A stretch of 64,000 nucleotides of DNA, taken from NCBI GenBank assembly GCA_030654015.1, contig JAURYI010000127.1:45314-109313 (forward strand). Reading direction: 5' to 3'. Shown one piece after another: positions 36,462-45,641 of the stretch (within the stretch, counting starts at the first letter, position 1; every line of letters starts with the position of its first letter). The position numbers were made by a program, and so were the translations under genes. The notes beneath the pieces were generated by a model. It had not been told where the DNA came from and did no database searches. It was given only the letters and a program-made list of their open reading frames with translations. This DNA is from Methylococcales bacterium. Its GTDB lineage: Bacteria; Pseudomonadota; Gammaproteobacteria; Methylococcales; Methylomonadaceae.

Positions 36462-37829
36462 ATGACCGATATTGCCATTCGTGTAACCAACATAAGCAAG
36501 TCTTATTACGTCTACCTCAACCCGCATGACCGCCTTAAACAGTTTGTCGTTCCCTATTTACAACGGATGGTTGGTCTACGACCTAAACAATACTTTCATG
36601 AATTTTGGGCTCTCCATGATGTATCTTTCAGTGTCAAAAAAGGAGAAACGGTTGGCATCATTGGTCGCAATGGTTCTGGAAAATCTACGCTATTACAAAT
36701 TATCTGCGGCACACTAGCACCCACGACTGGAGGCGTAGAAGTTAATGGTCGAGTTGCTGCGTTGCTAGAATTAGGCTCAGGTTTTAACCCTGAGTTTACG
36801 GGTCGTGAAAATGTGTATATGAACGCTGGCATTCTTGGTTTAACCCAAGAGGAAATTGATGCGCGTTTTGATGATATTATTACTTTTGCTGATATTGGTG
36901 AATTCATTGAACAACCCGTAAAAACTTACTCTAGCGGTATGTATGTAAGACTGGCATTTGCAGTAATCATACACGTTGATGCTGAAATCTTGATAATTGA
37001 TGAAGCTCTTTCAGTCGGCGATGCCTTTTTCACACAAAAGTGCATGATGAAAATTAAAAGCCTTATGAAATCAGGCGTAACTTTGCTATTTGTGAGTCAC
37101 GATTCAAATTCTGTTAAGTCGTTATGTAACAGTGCCGTGCTACTGGATCATGGTGTAGTCACCAGTGAAGGTGATACCAACAAAGTGGTAGAGGCTTATT
37201 ATGGGAATTTCGTTCAGCAACAACAAGATATTGTGTTATTACCCGCCGAGAATACAACGACCGTTAAACAGACGGAAATAGTAGCTAACTTACTGTCAAA
37301 TAACGAAGTTTTTCAACAGCGTGCTAAGTTTCAACGATTACAAAATGGTAAAGCTGAATTTATAAATGTACAGTTACTAGACGAAAGTGGCAGCGAAATT
37401 GATCAGGTTGATTTTGATCAGCCTGTGATTTTGCGAATGGTTATTCAAGCTAATTCAGCTCTTCCGTTATTGGGTTTAGCTTATCACATTAGGGATAGAA
37501 ACGGTTTTGACTTAGTTTATTCTGATACAGGAATTGAAGAGCAGCATATAAGCGACACTCAAGTTGGCAATTTGTATGTTATTGATTGGCAATTTAAAGT
37601 GGCATTGAGAGAGGGTGATTACACGATTTCAGCAATGCTCTCTATTCCTCTGGATCTAAAGGCGGGGCAAGTTGAAATATGTGATTTTGTGCCTATAGCC
37701 GTTCAAATTAAGGTCTGGAAAGGGCAAGCACTACCCATTTATGGAGCCGTTTATTGGCGTAATAATGTCACTTGCAGTTCAATTAATCCCAAGTTACTTT
37801 TGGGTTCAGATGAGGTAAAAAATAAATGA
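36462..37829 (+). CDS. wzt: ABC transporter ATPase with C-terminal cargo domain (Wzt-like, copy 1)
   Basis: The 455-residue protein drives polysaccharide export with the Wzm-like permease. Walker A (IIGRNGSGKST), signature YSSGMYVRLAFA, Walker B ILIIDEALSVGD and switch His (FVSHDSNS) are intact in the first 240 residues. The remaining 180 residues (beta-rich, about 285-440) correspond to a Wzt C-terminal domain, which in E. coli O8/O9 reads the modified chain end. The stop overlaps the following methyltransferase gene (ATGA), which fits a chain-end methylation and recognition pair. A second ATPase of this type lies at 50352. Confidence 0.93.
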   Translation: MTDIAIRVTNISKSYYVYLNPHDRLKQFVVPYLQRMVGLRPKQYFHEFWALHDVSFSVKKGETVGIIGRNGSGKSTLLQIICGTLAPTTGGVEVNGRVAALLELGSGFNPEFTGRENVYMNAGILGLTQEEIDARFDDIITFADIGEFIEQPVKTYSSGMYVRLAFAVIIHVDAEILIIDEALSVGDAFFTQKCMMKIKSLMKSGVTLLFVSHDSNSVKSLCNSAVLLDHGVVTSEGDTNKVVEAYYGNFVQQQQDIVLLPAENTTTVKQTEIVANLLSNNEVFQQRAKFQRLQNGKAEFINVQLLDESGSEIDQVDFDQPVILRMVIQANSALPLLGLAYHIRDRNGFDLVYSDTGIEEQHISDTQVGNLYVIDWQFKVALREGDYTISAMLSIPLDLKAGQVEICDFVPIAVQIKVWKGQALPIYGAVYWRNNVTCSSINPKLLLGSDEVKNK

Positions 37830-38845
37830 AATTACATCTTGGTTCAGGAAAAGTTAAATTAAATGGCTGGCAAAATGTCGATTTAGATGCACCAGAAGCG
37901 GATATGCACCTTGATCTTAGAGAAAAACTCCCTTTTGGAGACCAGCTAATAACGCATATCTACAACGAACATTTTATCGAACACATTACCAGAGAAGAAA
38001 GTGTAAGCTTACTCAAAGAATGTCACCGCGTGTTGAAAAATGATGGCGTACTTCGGCTATCTACTCCCAATTTAAAATATATTGCTGTTGCTTATCTTTC
38101 TCGAAATATCACAGAATGGCAAGACGTTTCGTGGCAGCCTAAAACCCCGTGTCTTTTGATAAATGAAGCAGTGCGCCTGTGGGGGCATCAATTTGTTTAT
38201 GATGCAGAGGAATTAGTGAAGGCTCTGATAGAAGCTGGTTTTAATTCAGTTCAATTTGTTAATTATGGCGAAAGTGCCGATAAAGAACTAATAGGTTTAG
38301 AGACCAGACCGTTTCATCATGAACTCATTGTAGAAGCAAGAAAAGATAATAGCGGCATTGGTATTCCTTGTACTTCAAGTAATGAATATGATGATAACGA
38401 GGTATGGCTAGACAAAGTAAACAAGTCGGTACTTAAACAGATCAAACTCTCTCAACAAACCATATCTGATCAGTCTATCAATATTCTCAATTTAGAGGAA
38501 AAGTTAGCGAATTGTGAACAGCAGCTCATAACTGAGCGAGAGCAGCACATTGCTGAGCGAGACCATCGCATTGCTGAGTTAACTGCTCATATTGATATTT
38601 TGACTACTCATCTTAGTACGATAGAAGCAGAAATAATTTCACGTGGTCAACATATTATTACTATAGAATCAGATTTGGTATTACGAGAAGCAGATTTAGT
38701 ATCATGTAATCAGCGCATTACTGATCTTAATACCCATATTCATAATCTTGATGCTCATATTCATAATCTTGAAGTAGAGATAATAAAGCTTCACTCATCA
38801 TTGTGTAGGAAATTAATATCTGCCGCGCGAAGGTTGAGTAAATAA
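37826..38845 (+). CDS. SAM-dependent methyltransferase with C-terminal repeat coiled coil
   Basis: The 339-residue protein starts with a class I methyltransferase-like core (KLHLGSGKVKLNGWQNVDLD, FIEHITREESVSLLKECHRVL). Its last 130 residues form a heptad-like coiled coil with near-repeats such as NTHIHNLDAHIHNLEVEI. In O-antigen systems such as WbdD, a methyltransferase joined to a coiled coil acts as chain terminator and ruler. I see no kinase domain here. Tight coupling to the Wzt-like gene supports a chain-end role; that is inference. Confidence 0.82.
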   Translation: MKLHLGSGKVKLNGWQNVDLDAPEADMHLDLREKLPFGDQLITHIYNEHFIEHITREESVSLLKECHRVLKNDGVLRLSTPNLKYIAVAYLSRNITEWQDVSWQPKTPCLLINEAVRLWGHQFVYDAEELVKALIEAGFNSVQFVNYGESADKELIGLETRPFHHELIVEARKDNSGIGIPCTSSNEYDDNEVWLDKVNKSVLKQIKLSQQTISDQSINILNLEEKLANCEQQLITEREQHIAERDHRIAELTAHIDILTTHLSTIEAEIISRGQHIITIESDLVLREADLVSCNQRITDLNTHIHNLDAHIHNLEVEIIKLHSSLCRKLISAARRLSK

Positions 38846-38866
38846 TTATTGTAACTAAAGGATATT

Positions 38867-39952
38867 ATGAATATTACAGTCACTAAGCCATTTTTACCCC
38901 CTTATACAGATTTTCAAGCTTATTTAAGTGGTATATGGGAACGTGAATGGCTAACAAACAATGGTCCGTTAGTCAACGAACTTGAATTAAAACTCAAGGA
39001 ATATCTTGAGGCTGAACATCTGTTATTTCTTGGTAATGGTACTATCGCACTGCAAATCGCCATTCGTGCTTTAGATTTACACGATGAGATTATTACTACA
39101 CCATTCAGCTATGTGGCAACAACGTCCAGCATTGTCTGGGAACATTGCCAGCCAATTATGGTTGATATTTGTCCAAAAACATTAAATATCGACCCAGATA
39201 AAATTGAACAGGCCATAACAGATAAAACAACTGCTATTTTAGCAACGCATGTGTTTGGGAACCCCTGTGACGTAAATGCAATAGCCAGCATTGCAAAAAA
39301 ACATAATTTGCGCGTGATTTATGATGCAGCTCATGCGTTTGGAACGATTCATAATGGTCGTTCATTATTAAGCTACGGGGATATTGCAACGTGCAGTTTC
39401 CATGCAACGAAACTTTTTCATACCATTGAAGGCGGCGCGGTAACGACCTCTGATACTGAAATTCTCAAGCGCATGGCAATGATGCGAAATTTTGGGCATT
39501 CCACACTGACTGAGTTTGGTGGAGTTGGAATTAACGGCAAAAATTCTGAAGTCCATGCTGCAATGGGTTTGTGTAATCTAAAACACATCCAAAGTATTCT
39601 TGATGTAAGACACAGAATTTTTAATAGATATAATTCACATCTTAAAGACTTACCTGTTAGCTTTCAGCAGATTGCACCGAACACACAATACAATCATGCG
39701 TATTATCCTGTAATCTTTGAAAATGAGACCATCCTATTGAAGATTCTGGAAACTTTGAATCTGAATAATATCTATCCAAGACGATATTTTTATCCATCAC
39801 TTTCTGAGCTTCCTTATGTACACGGACAAAGCACCCCCATCTCTGAACAGCTTTCTCGACAGGTTCTCTGTTTGCCTATGTATCACACACTGTCAGATGA
39901 AGAGATTGACATGATTTGTCGTTTGTTAAAACGAGTATTACGATATGGTTAA
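38867..39952 (+). CDS. DegT/DnrJ/EryC1 aminotransferase for nucleotide sugars
   Basis: The 361-residue PLP enzyme belongs to the sugar aminotransferase family. Visible are the substrate-binding N-terminus FLPPYTDFQAYLSGIWEREWLTNNGPLV, GNGTIALQIAIRAL, the DAAHAFG motif and the PLP-lysine in SFHATKLFHTIEGG. It adds an amino group to a 4-keto or 3-keto nucleotide-activated sugar. This suggests an amino-deoxysugar in the polymer. Which keto sugar is used cannot be read. Its end overlaps the next gene by 8 nt. Confidence 0.93.
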   Translation: MNITVTKPFLPPYTDFQAYLSGIWEREWLTNNGPLVNELELKLKEYLEAEHLLFLGNGTIALQIAIRALDLHDEIITTPFSYVATTSSIVWEHCQPIMVDICPKTLNIDPDKIEQAITDKTTAILATHVFGNPCDVNAIASIAKKHNLRVIYDAAHAFGTIHNGRSLLSYGDIATCSFHATKLFHTIEGGAVTTSDTEILKRMAMMRNFGHSTLTEFGGVGINGKNSEVHAAMGLCNLKHIQSILDVRHRIFNRYNSHLKDLPVSFQQIAPNTQYNHAYYPVIFENETILLKILETLNLNNIYPRRYFYPSLSELPYVHGQSTPISEQLSRQVLCLPMYHTLSDEEIDMICRLLKRVLRYG

Positions 39953-42539
39953 GAAAAAAATAGTCGAAAGAGTTACAACTACTTCAATCCCCACTCCTTT
40001 GCAAATGAACATAGAATCTAAATGCTTTAACAAGGATAGTTGTTTGGAAAATGCTGAAAAACTAGCTTTATTAAATTTTGTAGTAAAAGAATTTGATCTT
40101 AAGCAACATATTTTTCCTCAAACTGAATCCAATTCAAGTATTGCAGCTCAATTTATTCTGCAACAATTTTATAGTCATAACTTAAAAGCCGATTTAATTT
40201 ATTGGGATTATGCTGATTTTCATAGCCTTGATTCACAGTCAATCACAAATTACCTTAACCTGCTTTCGCGTAAAGGAATTATTTGTGTAGATGGAGATGT
40301 CACGCCATCGCGTGAAATTTTCTGTGACGTGCTAGAGCCGATATTGGAAGCACCCAATTTTTCTGTTTACGCCCGTCCTGATGGAGAAAATCCGATTCAC
40401 AGTATGCGCTATAGAATGGATATTTTCCGTCGCAAACATTTTGTTGAGACCACACGTCTCTTACCCCATGCAGATGGATTGCCTCTAGTTGCAGTCGTGG
40501 TGCTTGCGTATTGTCACGAGAAATACATCACTGAGTGCCTGAATTCAATATTAATGCAAAAAGGCAACTTTCGTATGCGGGTTATCATTCTTGATGATGC
40601 GTCTCCCGACAAAACGGCTGAAGTTGCAAGAACAGTCATTACAGGTCAAAGCAGTGATCGCATTGAATTTGATCTACGCAGTCATCCGAATAACATCGGC
40701 ATGGTCAAGAATTTTGGTGAATCCATTCGCTTAGCAGCTGATTGTGACTATCTTACCTTTTGCGAAGGCGACGACTTCTGGAGTTCGGATACTCGGATAC
40801 AGCAACATCTGGATTTTCTAGCGGTTCATTCAGATTGTGTCATGTCATTCAACACGATAGAAAAGTGTGAAGCTGACGGTAGTGCGCGTGAAATTTTTTC
40901 AGATCATGCTAATAATCCAGACGACATCATAGATGGATTGTCGTTAGCTGCGAATAATTTGTGCGGTAATTTAGCAGCGTGCTTCTACCACGGCTCTGTT
41001 GTTAAAGTGATTCCTGAGCAATTATTTGATCTTTACACGGGTGACTGGCTGTTCAATATGTATTGCTCTCAGTTCGGAGGGGTTGGGCATTTAAAGAAGC
41101 CGTTGTCTGTTTATCGGGTACACAGTGGTGGCGAATGGAGTATGCGTCCAGTACAGGCTAAATTGCTTAAAACTTGGGGGCTTATCGGAGAATACAACGC
41201 ATTCCTAGACTTTCAATTTGATGAGGGTTTTCAACAATATAAAAAATCGTTGCTCGGTTCTTATACTGTCAATAGTAGCCCACAGGATGAGAAAATTGTT
41301 GATTTGCTTATTTTTGATGATGTTTTTCCATCATCGCGTAGCGGATTTCGTCTAGCAGAGTTCACGTCTTATATGCGTGAATTTCCAAAATCAATGGTAG
41401 TGACATCTGGTTTGTCACTTTCCTGTCTTGAAGATAAATCTTTGGAGGCGGTAGTACAAAAATTCCAACGACAATACCCAGATCTAGCACATCAAATATT
41501 AATTAGAGATGAAAACTACCGATTCCCTATACAGCTAGCTGAATTGGTGTACATTAATTTTTTAACTAATGCTTACACTCTTCTTCCACTATTGGAAGAA
41601 GAGCATGTACCATTTGCATTTACACTTTATCCTGGTGCGGGTCTCAGGCTTAATGACAGCGAATGTGATAGTAAGCTCAAGCGAGTATTCGACTCACCTT
41701 GTTTTTTAAAAGTTATTGTTACTCAGCAAATCACATTTGATTATATTGTTGACCGTAACCTCTGCCCAATTGAGAAAGTAGTGATGCTCTTCGGTGTCGT
41801 TATGCCACAAGAAGCCTTTACTAAATCCATAGTGGAAAACAAACAACGATGGGGATTTGGTAAAAACCGTTTGGATATTTGTTTCATGGCGCACCGTTAC
41901 ACGCAATATGGTGAAGACAAAGGTTACGATGTATTCGTTAATGTAGCTAGCATATTGTGTCAACGCCACGATAATATCTACTTCCATGTAGTTGGTCCTT
42001 ACGATCATCGCCTGATAAATGTAACGCCTTTTAAAGATAAAATCGAATTCCACGGGTCATTAAATCCAGAACAATTCAACGATTTTTTTCAGAATATAGA
42101 TATTATTTTGTCACCAAATATCAGTGGGCAGATATTTCCAGGCTCATTTGATGGTTTTCCCACAGCCAGTTGTACGGAGGCAGGATTACGCGGCGCGGCA
42201 ATATTTGCCACTGACGAATTCAACTCTGGTGTAGCTGGGCGATTTACTGATGGGGAAAATATCGTGCTACTAAAATATGACCTAGAGTATATCGTTAGCA
42301 AGGTAGAAGAATATTACAACAATCCTGCTAAGTTGAAATTGATTGGCGAACAAGGTCGATGTCATATTTTAGATTTATACAGCTATGAATCTCAGATGTT
42401 GCCGCGTATAACATTGCTTCGTGAGTTAATGGAAACAACGTCACCAGAATCGTTGAAACGATTTTATCGCAATCCTAAACGCCACACATTTAGAAACGCA
42501 TTAACTGATCTAAAGAACAAGATTCAGTATAAAAAATAA
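39945..42539 (+). CDS. Multi-domain glycosyltransferase (N-terminal methyltransferase-like, GT2, GT4)
   Basis: The 864-residue protein has three parts. Residues about 40-160 resemble a truncated methyltransferase-like domain (LIYWDYADFHSLDSQSI, then KGIICVDGDV). Residues about 178-410 form a GT2 domain with LPLVAVVVLAYCHEKYITECL, ILDDASPDKT and a DxD-like CEGDDFWSSD. Residues about 600-835 form a GT4-like domain (RLDICFMAHRYTQYG, YFHVVGPYDH, FPTASCTEAGLRG). Two glycosyl transfer activities on one chain are likely. No signal or membrane helix is visible. It overlaps the aminotransferase by 8 nt. Confidence 0.85.
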   Translation: MVKKKIVERVTTTSIPTPLQMNIESKCFNKDSCLENAEKLALLNFVVKEFDLKQHIFPQTESNSSIAAQFILQQFYSHNLKADLIYWDYADFHSLDSQSITNYLNLLSRKGIICVDGDVTPSREIFCDVLEPILEAPNFSVYARPDGENPIHSMRYRMDIFRRKHFVETTRLLPHADGLPLVAVVVLAYCHEKYITECLNSILMQKGNFRMRVIILDDASPDKTAEVARTVITGQSSDRIEFDLRSHPNNIGMVKNFGESIRLAADCDYLTFCEGDDFWSSDTRIQQHLDFLAVHSDCVMSFNTIEKCEADGSAREIFSDHANNPDDIIDGLSLAANNLCGNLAACFYHGSVVKVIPEQLFDLYTGDWLFNMYCSQFGGVGHLKKPLSVYRVHSGGEWSMRPVQAKLLKTWGLIGEYNAFLDFQFDEGFQQYKKSLLGSYTVNSSPQDEKIVDLLIFDDVFPSSRSGFRLAEFTSYMREFPKSMVVTSGLSLSCLEDKSLEAVVQKFQRQYPDLAHQILIRDENYRFPIQLAELVYINFLTNAYTLLPLLEEEHVPFAFTLYPGAGLRLNDSECDSKLKRVFDSPCFLKVIVTQQITFDYIVDRNLCPIEKVVMLFGVVMPQEAFTKSIVENKQRWGFGKNRLDICFMAHRYTQYGEDKGYDVFVNVASILCQRHDNIYFHVVGPYDHRLINVTPFKDKIEFHGSLNPEQFNDFFQNIDIILSPNISGQIFPGSFDGFPTASCTEAGLRGAAIFATDEFNSGVAGRFTDGENIVLLKYDLEYIVSKVEEYYNNPAKLKLIGEQGRCHILDLYSYESQMLPRITLLRELMETTSPESLKRFYRNPKRHTFRNALTDLKNKIQYKK

Positions 42540-42740
42540 ATTTTTTATTTATAAGCCAGAGTGTATTTTTATCAGCTATACATTTTGGACTGTTTAGTTT
42601 AACTACTTACTGTATTTATTTTGATTATTTTTGGGCGATAACGCACTGCCTTGTCATGCTTTTATGACATATAGTTGAAATAAGTACTCAAGTTTAAGCG
42701 TTAAATCAGGCAATAAAATAACTTTGATGAGGACTGTTTA

Positions 42741-43316
42741 ATGGCAATGTTATCTCGTGATTTAATTGAACAAATGGGATTTGCATCAGTTGGCAACAAT
42801 GTACAGCTTTCAGATCGCGCCTCTTTTTACAATACCGCCAACATTTCTTTGGGAAACAACGTCAGAATTGACGATTTTTGCGTACTGTCTGCGGGTGCAG
42901 GTGGTATAAATATCGGAAACCACATCCATATTGCAGTATTCTCTCTATTGATTGGCGCAGGTAAAATTGTTTTATCCGATTTTTGCAACATCTCGTCTCG
43001 CGTGTCTATTTACTCAAGTAATGACGATTATTCTGGATTAACAATGACTAATCCAACATTGCCAAACCAGTACACAGGCGTAATTCATGCCGATGTATTA
43101 TTAGGCAAGCATGTTATTGTTGGATGTGGAAGTGTGGTTCTGCCAGGAGTAACCCTTGAAGAAGGGGTAGCGGTGGGTGCGCTGAGCCTAGTCACAAAGA
43201 ACTGCCCGGCTTTTGGTATTTATGCTGGAAATCCTGCGCGACACATAAAAGAGCGCAGACGTGACTTGCTTGAATTAGAGGCTGCTTTTATTTCGAGTAG
43301 CAACGATTTCAAATAA
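42741..43316 (+). CDS. Left-handed beta-helix O-acetyltransferase (WbbJ-like)
   Basis: The 191-residue protein consists of hexapeptide repeats (NISLGNNVRIDDFCVLSAGAGG, GKHVIVGCGSVVLPGVTLEEG) with the C-terminal AGNPARHIKERR seen in xenobiotic/sugar acetyltransferases. It probably acetylates a sugar of the surface polymer. GATGAGG precedes the ATG. It is separated by about 200 nt from both neighbours, which carry no recognisable gene, so it may have its own promoter. Confidence 0.88.
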   Translation: MAMLSRDLIEQMGFASVGNNVQLSDRASFYNTANISLGNNVRIDDFCVLSAGAGGINIGNHIHIAVFSLLIGAGKIVLSDFCNISSRVSIYSSNDDYSGLTMTNPTLPNQYTGVIHADVLLGKHVIVGCGSVVLPGVTLEEGVAVGALSLVTKNCPAFGIYAGNPARHIKERRRDLLELEAAFISSSNDFK

Positions 43317-43550
43317 TTCTTATGATTAACTGATGCTACATAGGGGGTTCAAAAAAACCAATGGTTGTAGCGAATTCAAAAATTGTAACGCATTGATTTT
43401 AAAAAATGAATGCGTTACATCAAATATATAAAACCTGTTAGTAATATTCTACAGCCTTGAAAAATCAAAGCGTTGTTTATTTTATATTGTCGCTTAGTTT
43501 TGCTAGGCTATCAGGAAAACACCCAATTTTTATCCGTTTAACAAAAAAAT

Positions 43551-44801
43551 ATGCCTAAAGTTTCCGTAATTTTGACTTCGTTTAATCATGATAAGTACAT
43601 TCATGAAGCAATAGAAAGCGTACTCAATCAAACATTCACTGATTTTGAGTTGATTATTTGGGATGACTCCTCTTCAGATGAATCGTGGACTTTAATCAAT
43701 CAATATAGCGATGTCAGACTCAAAGCCGTTCGTAACGATGTCAATGAAGGGCCTGTATTCGGAATCAACAAGGCTATCTCAGACATTGCAACAGGCGACT
43801 ATATTGCTATTCATCATTCTGACGACGTATGGGAATTGAGCAAACTGGAAAAACAGGTTGATTTTCTTGATGCTAATCAAGAGATTGGTGGGGTATTTAC
43901 TTGGGCGAAAATTATTGATGAGCAGGGTGAGACGCAAGAAAATAATTACTTTTCTCAAACAAACAAAACCCGCTGGGAGTGGTTGCAAAAATTATTTACA
44001 GGTGAAAACCGTTTAAATCATCCCAGCCTTTTAATTAGAAAACAATGTTACCAAGATGTAGGGTTATATCGCTATAGCTTAGCCCAAACACCCGATGCGG
44101 AAATGTGGAGTCGGGTTTTATTAAAATTCCCAATCCATATTATTAAAGAAAAACTCACCAAACATCGGTTATTTACAGATAATTCTAATACTAGCGGCAT
44201 TAGAATCGACGTTAAAATCAGAATAAGTAACGAATGGAATATACTGCGTGAAAATTTTCTGGCACTGACTGATTTTAACGATATTGTTGCAATATTCCCC
44301 AGTCTCGAACGCTATAGAAATCCAGCAGGGTTTGATAATAAATTTCTACTGGCAATGGCGTGTTTGTACGAATGTAAACAGAAAAATGCTTGGCAACTGG
44401 GTTTAACGTGGTTATTTGAATTAGTTAATGATCCCGTTTGTTACCAAAAAATAACAGAACTGTATGCGTTTTATTATGCCGATTTAATCAAATTGACAGC
44501 AGAATTTGATGTTTATGGTATCGAATCGGTGTCTGCCGCCGAACTGCAAGCGGAAGTAGAACATCTACGCACAAGCAATACCTGGCTAGAATCACAACGC
44601 GCGTCATGGGAGAACGCAGCTACTGAACGCGAACAACAAAATACATCACAACGTGCCGCATGGGAGAATGTAGCTATCGAAAGGGATGCCGTCATTCATA
44701 TGCTTTATACTTCACACTCATGGAAAGTAACTCGACCTCTACGTTTTATGGCACGACTGATAAGAGAGCCTATGTTATTATTCACCCTTTTTCGTAAATA
44801 A
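43551..44801 (+). CDS. Family 2 glycosyltransferase with C-terminal coiled coil
   Basis: The 416-residue protein begins with a GT2 domain: KVSVILTSFNHDKYIHEAIESVL, LIIWDDSSSDESW, and a DxD equivalent IHHSDDVWE. The C-terminal 80 residues hold a coiled coil with a duplicated SQRASWENAATERE/SQRAAWENVAIERD unit. The end, SHSWKVTRPLRFMARLIREP, is a tail motif found on many polysaccharide glycosyltransferases. It is soluble with an amphipathic end for membrane contact. Specificity is unknown. Confidence 0.88.
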   Translation: MPKVSVILTSFNHDKYIHEAIESVLNQTFTDFELIIWDDSSSDESWTLINQYSDVRLKAVRNDVNEGPVFGINKAISDIATGDYIAIHHSDDVWELSKLEKQVDFLDANQEIGGVFTWAKIIDEQGETQENNYFSQTNKTRWEWLQKLFTGENRLNHPSLLIRKQCYQDVGLYRYSLAQTPDAEMWSRVLLKFPIHIIKEKLTKHRLFTDNSNTSGIRIDVKIRISNEWNILRENFLALTDFNDIVAIFPSLERYRNPAGFDNKFLLAMACLYECKQKNAWQLGLTWLFELVNDPVCYQKITELYAFYYADLIKLTAEFDVYGIESVSAAELQAEVEHLRTSNTWLESQRASWENAATEREQQNTSQRAAWENVAIERDAVIHMLYTSHSWKVTRPLRFMARLIREPMLLFTLFRK

Positions 44802-44868
44802 TAATCACCCACCATAGATGCCGCTGATTATCCATGAATACAGCATTATCTGAAATTTAACATTCATT

Positions 44869-45500
44869 ATGTATAGCACTACACCAGTACAAAAAAATTA
44901 GCCTCACCTCATATTTCTGTCGTTATTCCAGTATACAAAGCTGAAAATTGCCTTGATGAGCTTTATTTACGTTTAAAAACAGCGTTGGAGAGCATTACCC
45001 CAAATTTTGAAATTATTTTAGTTGAAGATTTTGTGGCGGGGATAATTCATGGCAAGTGATACAACAACTTGCTGCTACTGATGGGCGTGTATGCGGTATA
45101 CAATTCAGTCGTAACTTTGGTCAGCATTACGGGATCACGGCTGGAATGGATTACTGTCGCGGCGACTGGGTCATCGTGATGGATTGTGACTTACAAGATC
45201 GCCCTGAGGAAATTCCGCGCTTGTATGCCAAATGCCAAGGCGCAGGAAGGTTATGACACCGTACTGGCACAACGCGGCGAACGGAGTGATTCATTACTCA
45301 AACGTATTACCTCATGGCTGTTTTACAAGATTTTCAGTTACCTTGCAGATATTGACTACGATGGCGAGGTAGGCAACTTTCGTATCATGTCACGCAGTGT
45401 CGTTGCGAATTTCTGTCAAATGAGAGAACAGCTCCGCTTCTTTGTTGGACTGATACAATGGATGGGGTTTCCTACAGCCAGTATCACTGTAAATTCTTAA
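44869..45500 (+). pseudogene. Decayed DPM1-like family 2 glycosyltransferase
   Basis: Three frames together spell a GT2 of the DPM1/undecaprenyl-phosphate sugar transferase type: SPHISVVIPVYKAENCLDELY, QFSRNFGQHYGITAGMDY, WVIVMDCDLQDRPEEIPRL, GEVGNFRIMSRSVV. Lesions are an A7 run at 44891-44897 where eight A would restore the frame from the ATG, two extra T at 45029-45032, and a 7-nt tandem duplication (ATGCCAA twice) at 45225-45238. The C-terminus also stops early, with faint similarity continuing into 45580. The two homopolymer lesions could be sequencing errors; the duplication is less easily so explained. Confidence 0.88.
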
Positions 45501-45641
45501 AAATAAGTTTGCAGGTTTTAAATTTTTTAACGCATTGATTATTATGTTCATTAATCATAGTAACTACAAATTAACTTTCTATTAATAGCTGCAAACAAAA
45601 CGAAATTGAGCCTTAAAATTCCCCAGGGATACGAAATAATC

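Noticed and set aside
38500..38800. CRISPR-like short repeats
   Set aside because: The repeats encode a coiled coil in an open frame and have no unique spacers.
45056..45500. Two separate small glycosyltransferase genes
   Set aside because: Both frames are consecutive pieces of a single GT2 protein separated by a 7-base duplication; upstream pieces of the same protein lie in a third frame segment.
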